Position numbers and translations under genes: made by a program. Below are positions 51,301-61,441 of a stretch of DNA of 64,000 nucleotides, piece by piece (the first letter of the stretch is position 1; each line of letters begins with the position of its first letter). Location of the stretch: positions 48,941 to 112,940 of the forward strand of contig CBFFRQ010000149.1 of NCBI GenBank assembly GCA_965644315.1, written 5' to 3'. The stretch is from Caecitellus pseudoparvulus. Its lineage: Eukaryota; Bigyra: Bicosoecida. The notes under the pieces were generated by a model that saw only the letters and a list, made by a program, of their open reading frames with translations, was not told the DNA's origin and did not search any database.

Positions 51301-54300
51301 AGTAGCGCCCCTGCAAAGTGACAAGGCTGCCGCCCTGGGTCGAAATGCTATCCTTGCCGAGCACTTGCGAGACTTCAGGAACACGAAGGAGCTCTTGGTA
51401 ATGGAACGGTGCACTTGCCACTTGGTACGCCACAGACACCCACAGCGTGCTCGGGATGGAGATGGACTCCTCAGTGTACCCACGCAAGGTGCACTCGATG
51501 CGGGTGTCGCCAAGGAAAACGGTGGGATCCACACAAGGACTAACGGGCCCGCTCCCTGCGTCGGCTTGCAGCCATACAACTGTCGCATTGTCGCCAGACA
51601 CTTCGCAGCGGCAGGAGCTGGACCCTTGCGATGCCCCGCTCAAGCAGCACGCGCCAAAGTTGCTCCCAGTCACTTGAATCGTCATCTCGGCCGTTGTGCC
51701 ACTCCCAGCCAGAACAAGGACGGTGCTGATGGTTGGAGGCTGGTAGTCAAAAGCTGCGAGGCCCGTCTCCTGGCCCCCAACCTCGAGGAACAGGGGTATG
51801 CCCTGTCCATTCCCTGGGGGGGCGACAAACGTCTGCTCAGCGTGTGCCCCGGAAGTGGAGATGGGCTCAGGAAAGACAGACGCATTCCCGACGATCAAGA
51901 TGGGTTGGAAATCTTCAGGTCCGAAGTTTTTGCCGAGCACGGTGACAGTGACGCCTCCGAAAGTTGGGACGGGGTCCCCAATGCCCCCGCCTGCTGGTCG
52001 AATGCCATGAATGATGGGAGGTGCGTATGAGACAGTATCTTGGGATGGCAAAGACACTTCGCCCCCCATTTGTGTCACCACATGATGAGCTGTCCCCACG
52101 CCTTCTGCAAGTCTACAGAGCAAGGCCCCAGCTTGAGGACCCGGACGGCAGCCGGGCGACTCCAGCTCGCCGCCTTCAATCGGCTCGCCCACGTCGTCCA
52201 GTCGCCCGTATCGCACCCAGCCAAAGGAACCTTTTTCGGCAGTCAACCCGCTCCCGAATACGAGCATGCTCACGCCAGTTGCGTTGGTGGGGGCTGCATC
52301 CACAGGTGCCATGGTGCTGTCGAGCACGAGGGAGACATTGAACAAAGAGGGCTGTGAGTACGCAGAGGTAGGGATGGAGCTCCACTGACCACCCACACGA
52401 ACGCGCCACAGCAGGTCACCCCCTGATCCCACTGAGGTCAGGCACCTGATCTCGAAGTGAGGTACTGAAACGCTGCAGTTTTGTGCTTCCAGGGCGTCTC
52501 CGTACACGACATCCCCTGCACTCAGGGGCAGCGTCCCGAAATTCACACCACTGATGAAGACTTCTTGGCCGCCAAGGCTGCTCGCATCTTGTGCGCCCTC
52601 CCCAGCCAAAGCAAGGACGGAGGGCGGAGCGTAATTGAAACTGGGCAAGTCTGAGTGGACTTCCACGCCGTTGACGAACACGCTCCAGTTGAAGCCTGTC
52701 CCTTGCCCGGGAACTGATACACACTGGATCTCAACAAACGCCTCAGACACTCTGCAGTCAGCGGCGATGTGGTGTTCTATGCCGTTCGAGTATGACACAG
52801 TCACGTTGGCTGATGCGCCGGGTAAGAACGGAGGCAGTGGTGGGAGGTTTCGTCCACGAAATACAAGGGCCTCTCCTCCTGCTGTGCTGAGGCCAGAGAG
52901 TTGTGGGAAGGAGACCGAGTCAATCACTCTCGTGTCGTTGATGTCCACAACAGATACGTCAACGGTGTGGTGGACAGTGTGCGGGCCGCACCCAGACTTT
53001 TCAACGTATGCATCTCCAATCGTGTCCAACAGCACTGCGGTGTCCGTGACAGCGACGGTCAACTGGAAAGACGTCGCCGGGAGCAGCAACTCTGCATCCA
53101 GGCAGTCCCTGGGCAGCGTCAGGTTGGCGGACCGCGCATACTCCCCGGCACTGCAGCCTGCGACCGGCAGCGCGCCGCTGGGTGCGGGCTCACAAATGGG
53201 AACTGCCTCGAAAAACTCGGCAAAGGGGGGTTCGACTTGAAAGGTGAGGTGCTGGTACATGTCCAGGTCTGTCGCGCGGAGAACCCCCAGCACGTGGCCT
53301 GCAGGAGCTCGCTCAGCGACAGAGAAGGAGGCTGGCTCGATCAGGGCTGGGGCCTCGTTCACATCCTGCACCACAACCCACAGGTGCACGACCGTGAACA
53401 GCTCCGGAAAGTCCAAGTTGCTCAGCAAGAGTACACATTCGTACACGCCGGGAGGCGTGTGGCCGTGTAGGGGCTGCACGAGAACAGTCGGAGCTGGTCC
53501 GCTGCCCACAGCAGGATTCAGCGGGCTGGCCTCGGATAGGGTAAATGTAGTGGATAGCGGGAGGTCTCCTGGTCTCACGTTCCAGGCCCGCGGGTCGGTC
53601 CCGTTCACATCCCTCAGGGAAATGGCCACCAAGCTGCCCTCCGCTTGCGTCACCTGAACGCTTGAAGCCAAAATAGGCTCCCCTGCCGGATGGCTGGACG
53701 TCATTTGCAAAATGTGCCGTGTAGCTTGCGCTTGGGGCGCCTCTGGGCTGTTGAGAATGAACACTGTTCCCATTGCTGTGCTTGTGAGGTTGCTGGGGTC
53801 GGTCACACGGACTTGGAAGCTGACGACTGTCGCGCTCTCAAAGTCCAGCAGCGGCCCCAAGAACTTGTCCGGTCTGACCAGCGTCACAATTCCATGCACT
53901 GGATCAATGTGCAGTCGGTCGAAATACTCCGGGTGCGCCATAGAGGCCTGGGAAATGGCATATGTGCACTGACCCTCGCAGTCCGGCCCAGTGCCACTCT
54001 CAGGGTCAAAGGTGTTGAAGTCCAGCAGCACAGTGCTATCCGAAGCATTTTCTGGAACTCGCATAGACTCAGCATGAATGATTGGCGGCTCAGGCCCGTC
54101 CAAAGTGTGTACCTGGACGCTGGTGGCGGCCCGCAGGCCTGTCACATCCTGCACTTCGATGCCAAGCGTCACGTTGGGGATGGTCTCAAAGTCCAGCACG
54201 CCAGTGACGAAGATGAGACCGGAGTCAGGGTACACGTCAAACACCCTTGTGGCCTCCACGGGGTCGACAGAGACCAGAGAGTAGTTGCAGTGGTGGTGCC

Positions 54301-56765
54301 CAGTCAGCCCACAGTCGCCCCCCAGCACAACGTTAGGGTCCTCGGCATCAACATCAAGCAGCACCAGCCCTGGGAAGTCTACCTCTGTTCCTTCCGACAC
54401 AGAGACTGAGTATTCTGGGGAGGTAAAAGTAGGTGGGAGTGGTGTAGGGTCAATCCACAACTGCAGTGTGCTCTGCCCTGTCAAGGAACCTGGCCCCGGC
54501 TCCTGCACTTCGGCAGTTACGGTCAGATTGAAGTTGCCAGGCGCGCTCTGTGTGAAGTCGCGTGCCACTCAGATCGTAGCTGGAGGTGGAAGGAATGTAG
54601 CGTTCTGTGTGCAGGAACTGGTAAACTGCGACTGCAAGTCGAGCGTGGTGATGGGCGCACTGCCGCTTGTAAACAGCAGCCCTGTCGCGGGATTCATCGA
54701 GAACCAATCACACATTCCGTGGCGTGTGGCGGTGCCTGTCTCAGTGCAGTTCGAGATGGAAAACGTGCAAGCCCCTGCGCAATCCACGCCCGGCGTCTCA
54801 GGATCGCGGCCAGTGAAGTCAGCAACGGAAGCAGGCACAGCCTCATCGACCCGCAAAGGGCCCGATACAGGCTCCAAGAAGGGTGGCTCGTTGATGTTTG
54901 TCACAGAAATATTTACAGTTGTCTGCACCACTTGCACGGCTGGGTTCGTGTGCCGCGCTGCCACCTGCACGAGTACCTCCGATAGCACTTCGTAATCCAA
55001 CGGGTGCCCGGCCAAGATGGTTAAGTTCCCGCCCGTGCTCAAGCCAATGGAGGCGTTGGCAGCAGGGGGGGAAACGGAGACCAGCTCCAGTGCGCATGAC
55101 ACACCAGGTGCACCACATGCGTACCCGTACAAGCTGTCTGCATCTGCGGAAGGGATGGTTCCCACGGCCCCCACAGCATTCTCTGGAAACGGGAAGATAA
55201 CCTCAAGATCAGCAGGCAGCACGGCAGGCTCGTCAACGTTGCGAAGCTGCACGTCAAGGTTGACCACCTGGCTCAGCCCAATCGTGGAGGCCACACGGAC
55301 CCGCACAGTTCCCAGGCGGCTCTGGCTGCCCCCGACAAAGGGCACTGCTTCAAAGTCCAGCAAAGTGTTGTTCGCCACGAGGACGGCGCCAGTGATGTTG
55401 ACCTCCATGGACCCCGCCACGTGTGTGTGGGAGAAGTTGCCAACAGGCAGCAGGGTCGCGTTGCAGCGGCCACAACAAGGAAGAAGAGCCCCCCCCCCGC
55501 TGCTGTAGGATGCCACTTGCTCCACGAAAGTGCCAACAGGCGCCAGCTCGTTGACTTCAGCGAACATGGACGCTTCTGGAAGCTCGGCAGGGACCACCTG
55601 AATGTCAACGGCCAGTGTGTCGCAGACGTCGGCCACGTTGCAACGAGGCACAACGAATGCTGTGACAACCGGCGTGCCAACGGCATCCCATGGCGAAGCA
55701 CACTCAGGCCCTGCTACAGTGCTCAGGAGCCCTGTCTCTGGCTCCAGCTGCAGCCAGCTGGCAAAGGCAGCCGGCTGCACGTCCACTATCTCGACATTAC
55801 AGTCGTCCCAGAACTCCTGCGCCGTGCCTGGGGTGCCGAACTCGTCAATAAAGTTGCCTTGCACCACTCCAACTTGCACACTGTCCGCTTCTCCAGCCCT
55901 TACATTTGAAGCGCTGACAAGGGTCAGGCTCACGGAGGGGCTGGCGACTTCAACGGAAATGGTCGCGTTCAACGGACTGGTGTCTGGCCCACACGAGTCG
56001 CAGGTAGCACCAAGCAGCACATGCACTTGAGGGTGCTCGGCCTCTACCCAAGGGCTGTCGCATTGCCCTGACGTTGCCCCGGCAGTGGCCACAGTGGACA
56101 GCACTCCTGAGCTGGCGTTGACCTGCACACGAGTCTGGAAGCTCGGCGGCTCCGTGGACAGCACAGAGAAGGTACACGCCGAGTTGGAGTTCCAGATGGT
56201 CGCAGAGACACTGCCAAAAGAGATTGCTCTGCGGGTGCCATCTGGAATGATCAGCGCGCTCGTGCTCAGTGTCGTCGGGAAGGGCGGAGCATTCACTGAA
56301 ACGGAAGTTGACGTTGTGGTTTCGTCCAAGGGGCAGGAGTAGCACTCCACCGACACATCCACCAGCACAGGGGAGGCGTCCGATACCCAAGGGCTGCCAC
56401 AATTCCCTTCGCAGCAGCCAGGGCTGGAGGCGACAGTTGACAAGTTGCCACTGAATCGGCCGATGGTCAGAAACGCTGCCATGCTCGGCGGCTGCACATC
56501 CTCCAGAGAATACCTGCACAGGCCTGCGCCTGCTCCCGGAGACAGAGTCCCCAAGGTGATTGCGTCAGATGATGCATATGGCACAGAGAAGCCCACGTGA
56601 GAGGTATGCGTTGTCGAGGGGCAGCTTCCCTCCACGCCCAGCGGAACTGTCAGAAGTGCAAGAAGAAGGAGTACAGCGCCCACTCCTCGATGAAGCCTGC
56701 AAAGCAGCGACAGAGCAAGTGTGTGCGGACATCTATTACCTGCACGTGTTTGAGTTGCTTGGCAT
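45341..56765 (-). CDS. Giant cadherin/IPT-TIG multi-TM receptor-like protein, one in-frame TGA
   Basis: Exon 1 (56765-56740) and exon 2 (from 56696) join across a GT-AG intron (GCAG|gtaata...ttgcag|GC) and create an ATG-started signal peptide rich in Leu (GAVLLLLALLTVPLGVEG). Exon 2 runs to 45341 in one frame, broken only by TGA at 54571-54569; the two parts are 704 and 3,075 residues. Cadherin-like repeats (LDFE, VQDVNEAP, VSVVDINDT) fill roughly the first 1,250 residues across the TGA. A series of IPT/TIG domains (ISGVNFG, VLGKNFG, IHGDNFG) and a Cys-rich segment (LPCPRCATDDCPAG) follow. A block of membrane spans lies at about 49,385-48,390. Next come some 900 residues of Ser/Pro-rich cytosolic sequence, then two more hydrophobic segments near the C-terminus. 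A large surface adhesion or sensory protein is inferred. A functional gene needs readthrough or a base correction. Confidence 0.8.
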
Positions 56766-58149
56766 GTCAGGGTGCCGCTCTATATGAGCGTTTGCTGCTG
56801 TCAGAAATACATGGCGCAAAACGCGGCCCGGCCGACCACAAAAGGGCACGGCAGCTCTACGATGACCAGGCAAGCAAAGCAGGCCAGAGATAGGCTGAAG
56901 ATCAAGGAAACAAGTGCTTCACGGCTGTCTCTTTTCGGGCGGTGGTCTTGTAAGCTCCTGGCACATGCAGCAGTCCGCACCAGTTCTCCCGCGCCGCTCT
57001 GCCCTCCATTTCACTCTTGCGTCAGTGCCAGGGGCTGCTCACGCTATGCTTGGCGGCACGTACCGGTAAAAAAGTGGGGTACAATCAGGTTGAGCGAGAC
57101 CCATGCTGCACACAGGCGTGGGTGGGTACCCTTGCTCCACGTAGTGCGCAGACCACAGAGCTCAACAGCGCCGATGGCGGAAGCTGAACCACGGATCGAA
57201 CCAGCACTGTGCCCTGCTGCCAAGTTAAAGAGAGCACAACAAGCACGGAATGACTCTACACAAGCATTTCATGGATCAACAGTGAGCACTACTTGTTTTG
57301 CGGCAGCAGCTCTGACCGCAACTGTGGCGCCAATAGTTGTCAGGCACATAACCAGGATTGCCAAGGAGGCCGGCAGGGCGCGTGGACAGCTCAGTTTGCG
57401 GGCCAAGCTGCCTTGAACCAGCCTCCATAGTGGCGACAGGGACGCATCACAAACTTTTAACTTTTCTGTGCGTCACGAACTAGCCCAAGCTGGGCGGGCA
57501 GACGTGCGAGTTCCGTGTCCTCGGCCGAGTGAAAATGGCGAGATGCCGCAGCACGAAAGAGCACAACAAAGCTGTTGAAGCGAATGCACGCTAATCTAGT
57601 ACCCCACTCGGTTGCTTTGACTTGCGTATCCATAGAGCCTGCTCAGGTCCTAATCTGGCTATCCCAGGGCTCGAGCGGAAGATGGACACTCGCAACACAG
57701 CCGGAATGCTGCTGGAGATTACCAAAAGTGTCCCGCCTCCAAGGCCCGAGTGTGCATCCGGCACTACAGAGAGGCTCTTAACTCCAGTCGCGGGACTTCA
57801 ATTTCCCCGGGCAGGTTTGGGCTGCTTGGACACCTGAAACCCTTGAGCTTGCGTTTCGCCGTGCTTGCTTTCTCATACCACCTCGGCCATTCGTAGCACA
57901 AGGGGTGCTTTCAAGTCAAGTAGAGGCTCCCACTAGCCAGGAGCATGGTACACATGCCAGCTCTGGTGCACTGTGGACCCTTCGAACCTCCCTCAGCCAC
58001 CCGGCACGGTACGGTTGCTACCTCCACACACGCATGGCTCTGGTTTTGGAGGCTGCCAACCCCATGATGGACCCCCCCCGCCCCAGCTTCGAGTGGATGT
58101 TTCCGCCTCGTGCCATCACAGACGCGGCTGAACAGTTCTTGCGCTGATG
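56766..58149. other. Intergenic region, no firm gene
   Basis: About 1.4 kb upstream of the giant cadherin gene. The longest plus-strand frame (56772-57416) is low in protein-like features apart from one short hydrophobic segment near its end and is not called. No repeat or RNA is recognised. Confidence 0.4.
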
Positions 58150-59255
58150 CTCCACGTGGCCAGGGCAGCACTTTGTTTGGCCAACTGTACAACAGCGCCT
58201 GAGCCAAGCTGCGGGCCAGCCCTGCTTCGGCCACGTGGGCACTACTGGGCGCCGCCCCCGTCAGCGACAAGCTCAATCTCAGCGGCGCTCCGAAGATGAC
58301 GTGGTTCCCGAGTACCTCCCTGAGGCTCCCTGGGAAATGATCTTGCCTCACAGCGCAGCAGCCTTGGCAGGCTCACGATAATTAGTGCTGGGCATACCCA
58401 TGGCGTCCCCTGCGCAGCCTGTGGCCCTGGGACTGCATGGGGCAAATTTCATGACCACCCGTGCAGCGCTGAGCTGGGCTTGGCTTCCGCTTCAGCAAGG
58501 AGAAAGGGTGCTGGTGGCGTCCCACACAACCCTGCTGAGCTGGACATTGTGTCGGCGCTGCCGGACGGGGAGGGCTCTATGGATGCTGCACTGAAGGTGG
58601 ATGCGACTGAGTAACAGGGCAACATGCTGTACAAGTATTTCGAGCCGTGTAAATGTGAGGGACACAAGCCAGGCACCCTGGTAGGCACGGCACACGTGGT
58701 CACAAAGGACTGCTGGGTTGCACAGCCTGCTGCGAACGCTGCCCTGGCCTGCTCCACCCACACCGTGTAGGTCAAATGCCAGTCTATGAGATTAGCCACC
58801 TTTCCCCGTAATGTTCCCCGGCCCCCACATTGCCAGGCCATGGCAACGGGGTGAGCCTGGCCCGCTTCATGGCTTCCACATGCGGCCCTGGCTCTAGCAT
58901 CCCCCACGGCAACACGGCCCAGCCGCACCACACAGCGTGGCCATAACTAGCACCATTCACAACCAGCGCTACACTCCCCAAGTACCCGCCCAAGGAGTCC
59001 CGGTCTCCCCATCAAGGTGGCCGGCACCGCATCTCCTTTTCGAAGCCAGTGCCGCTCAGGCCAATGCCTTGCCCGCCCCGTGCAACATGTAGCACAACCA
59101 TGCACAGATGAAGAAGGAAAGAAACCCCACCATACCTTTCGCCAGCTGGCGGGTAGCCCGTCGCAGCGCTGTGCGCTGGAGTAAGGCTGGCCTTATGGTG
59201 GTTTGGTCAAGGGAGTTTCATCCTGCTGGCGTTGGAGGCGTGAAACGCGGAACGA
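58150..59255 (+). pseudogene. Dispersed repeat R, copy 3
   Basis: A degenerate plus-strand copy of the repeat at 42,480-43,610. Matching blocks include GGCGCCGCCCCCGTCAGCGA near 58,250, LGIPMASPAQPVALGL coding sequence near 58,390, the GGCACCCTGGTAGGCACGGC block near 58,670, and the TTTCATCCTG block near 59,215. Stop codons and frame changes interrupt the coding blocks, as in copy 2 but at different places. Confidence 0.55.
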
Positions 59256-60180
59256 ACCTGTTTCAGAGCACCCTGCTTGAACAGTGGAAGTTGATGGAAG
59301 TTTGAGGGGCTTTCTCGTGAAGTGAGTCAATTTATCCCGGGAAGCAATGATTTGCGACAAGTTTCTTTCTCCGTGCACGTCCTTGAACCGATTCAGATGG
59401 AAGTGGATGCTGTGGGGGGACCATCGTCGCCAGCCTTTTAGACTGCCGTTTAGCGTCTGATGCTAACGCCCTGCACCTGCTTCCACGCTTCGAGCATGGA
59501 CAACTTGTCCGAAGCTAGCGGCACTTGCTCCTTCCGTGCCACCTGTCAGCCACTTCTACGGCGTCTGGCGTAGGTGTGCTGTGAGACACCCACTTTGGTA
59601 GGTCTCGTGAAACCTTACAGTAAGAAATTGCTGATTGACTACTGTAGGAGTTCAGGCTTATATCAGAAATGGCGAAATGAGGATTCTTGGGATATTTGAG
59701 TTGGGAACCCCACCAAAAACTGATCGATATGTACTTCATGCGGAATCAATCGCTTGCACTCGCCAGCCTGATGCAGGTTTTGCTGTAGGTCGTAGTGATT
59801 GGCAAGTGAGAATTGCGGAAATCGGTTTGCAGGAATAAAATGATACTTCACTCAAATCCAACTCAGAGCATACTAAAAGCTGCACAACTTATCCCAGTAC
59901 TACGGACTTTAGTTTTGGCTTGGATTCTTTCCAGATGGCCGCCCATCCGGCTGGCGGGAGCCAGCATGGTTCCCAACCCCACTCAACAACCCCGAATGGC
60001 CAACAGGATGCCGTACAACGCGGAATCGTAAAACCCAGAGGAGTCCCAGTCCCAGATGACGTTGTACTGACCCTTTTCGCAGTGAGTTTTGGCGCTGGAT
60101 CTTGCTGCTGTAGGTGTGGTACCCCACAAACCCGTTTCAAATGAAACGCCTAGATTGCCTCAAGCTGGCTGGAGAAGAAA
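59256..60180. other. Non-coding stretch upstream of Harbinger element B accessory gene
   Basis: About 925 bp with short frames only. It probably includes the left end of element B, but I could not find an inverted match to the right flank (63,780-63,950). Confidence 0.4.
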
Positions 60181-61272
60181 ATGGACGAAGGTGGGTCCCT
60201 TGTCGATGCTCTTCCGCATAAAGCTGCAGAAAAGACCCAGTTTATCAAGTTCTTGGAGCGATTGATCAGCGCGGGAGCCGGAACCGTGGACGTCCCCGGT
60301 GGCGTTTCATGGCTGGTGCGGCCTGAGCATGCAGCTGCATACCTTGGCGTTCCAACAGAGGGAAACGTGGGCCCTGCAGGGCTGTACTGGTCTGCTGCAC
60401 ATGCCCAAGCAAAGTTGTCAGCTTTCTTGGCAGACCGCAAGAACGGGAAGTCTGTACAGAGGACTTTCCACAACCTGCAATTGAAGGGCAGACTGCGACG
60501 GGGACTCAAGGAAGCCATCCAGGCCCTTGAGCTTCTTGCAGAGCATGCAGTGGAAAATCCAGCCGTGGCATTCCCAGAGGATCCAACTAAATGCCCTTCT
60601 GATCCAGCATTGCTCCCATTTTCAGCCTTGCTGCGGGTACATGTTCACAACCAGGAGGCTCACTCAGGTCCGTGCCTTGGCCCCACCCTGACTCCGGGAA
60701 GTGAAGAAGTTGCACGCTTCGCAGCAGCTTTCGGGTACATTCGTTACCATTCAGTGGTGCGCATGGCTGTTCGCGTGAACCCAAAGCTTGAGCGAAGCCG
60801 ACGGAAGCGTCAGCGTACGTCCCCGGCCCTCGATCGACCACGGTCCAAATCGGTTCGAGGAGCTCAGACCCCAAGCCCGGGACAGGCGGGTACCCCTAGC
60901 AACATTGCTGATACGCTGGTTGATGAACTTACTGAGGCGGCATGTCAGATCGACCCCGCGGCAGTCCCCTTCTTGTCTGTCGAGACCGCTCTGTCTCTTG
61001 AGGAGCAAGACGCTGCAATCGCAGCAGTAGCACAAGCAACTGAGGCTTCAGCATCAAGACGCAATGCTGGAAACCGCGGCAGTGACCCAAGCGGTCTGTT
61101 TCACAGCGCTGCAGTGCTTCGAAAGGCTGCCCAACAAGCAAAAGAGTGCTTCGATGTGTCAAGGGACTCTCAACGCATGCACGACACTCTGAAGGAGGCT
61201 CTTGTCCAGCTCTTGGACAGGATGACGTCGATCGAGCAAGCAGTGACACGGATAGAGGCTCGTCTTGCATGA
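60181..61272 (+). CDS. Accessory ORF of Harbinger-like element B
   Basis: An intact single-exon 363-residue protein from ATG 60181. The N-terminal half is globular (FIKFLERLISAGAGTVDVPG, YLGVPTEGNVGPAGLYWSAA), followed by a strongly basic patch (NPKLERSRRKRQRTSPALDR) that could be a nuclear localisation or DNA-binding segment, and a C-terminal coiled coil (LVQLLDRMTSIEQAVTRIEA). No family is recognised. It converges on transposase B with a 169-bp gap. The convergent pairing repeats that of element A, though sequence similarity between the two accessory proteins is not evident by eye. Confidence 0.7.
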   Translation: MDEGGSLVDALPHKAAEKTQFIKFLERLISAGAGTVDVPGGVSWLVRPEHAAAYLGVPTEGNVGPAGLYWSAAHAQAKLSAFLADRKNGKSVQRTFHNLQLKGRLRRGLKEAIQALELLAEHAVENPAVAFPEDPTKCPSDPALLPFSALLRVHVHNQEAHSGPCLGPTLTPGSEEVARFAAAFGYIRYHSVVRMAVRVNPKLERSRRKRQRTSPALDRPRSKSVRGAQTPSPGQAGTPSNIADTLVDELTEAACQIDPAAVPFLSVETALSLEEQDAAIAAVAQATEASASRRNAGNRGSDPSGLFHSAAVLRKAAQQAKECFDVSRDSQRMHDTLKEALVQLLDRMTSIEQAVTRIEARLA

Positions 61273-61441
61273 TCCAGGGGACACACCTTTCACTCCTTCC
61301 GTCCCGAGTGTAAAGTCATTGTATTTGTTGTGTATGGTGATCAGAGGAGGGAACAGGAGCGAGACACGGCTTTGCTGATCAATGCACGCTGCCGGGTGGG
61401 CCAGGGGGAAGACACCATTGAGAGGGGTGGTGTCCTCGAGC

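Noticed and set aside
56772-57416. Plus-strand ORF of 214 codons upstream of the cadherin gene
   Set aside because: It has no recognisable domain, Cys/Arg/Ser-rich composition and overlap with the probable promoter. Only a weak hydrophobic segment near the end argued for it.
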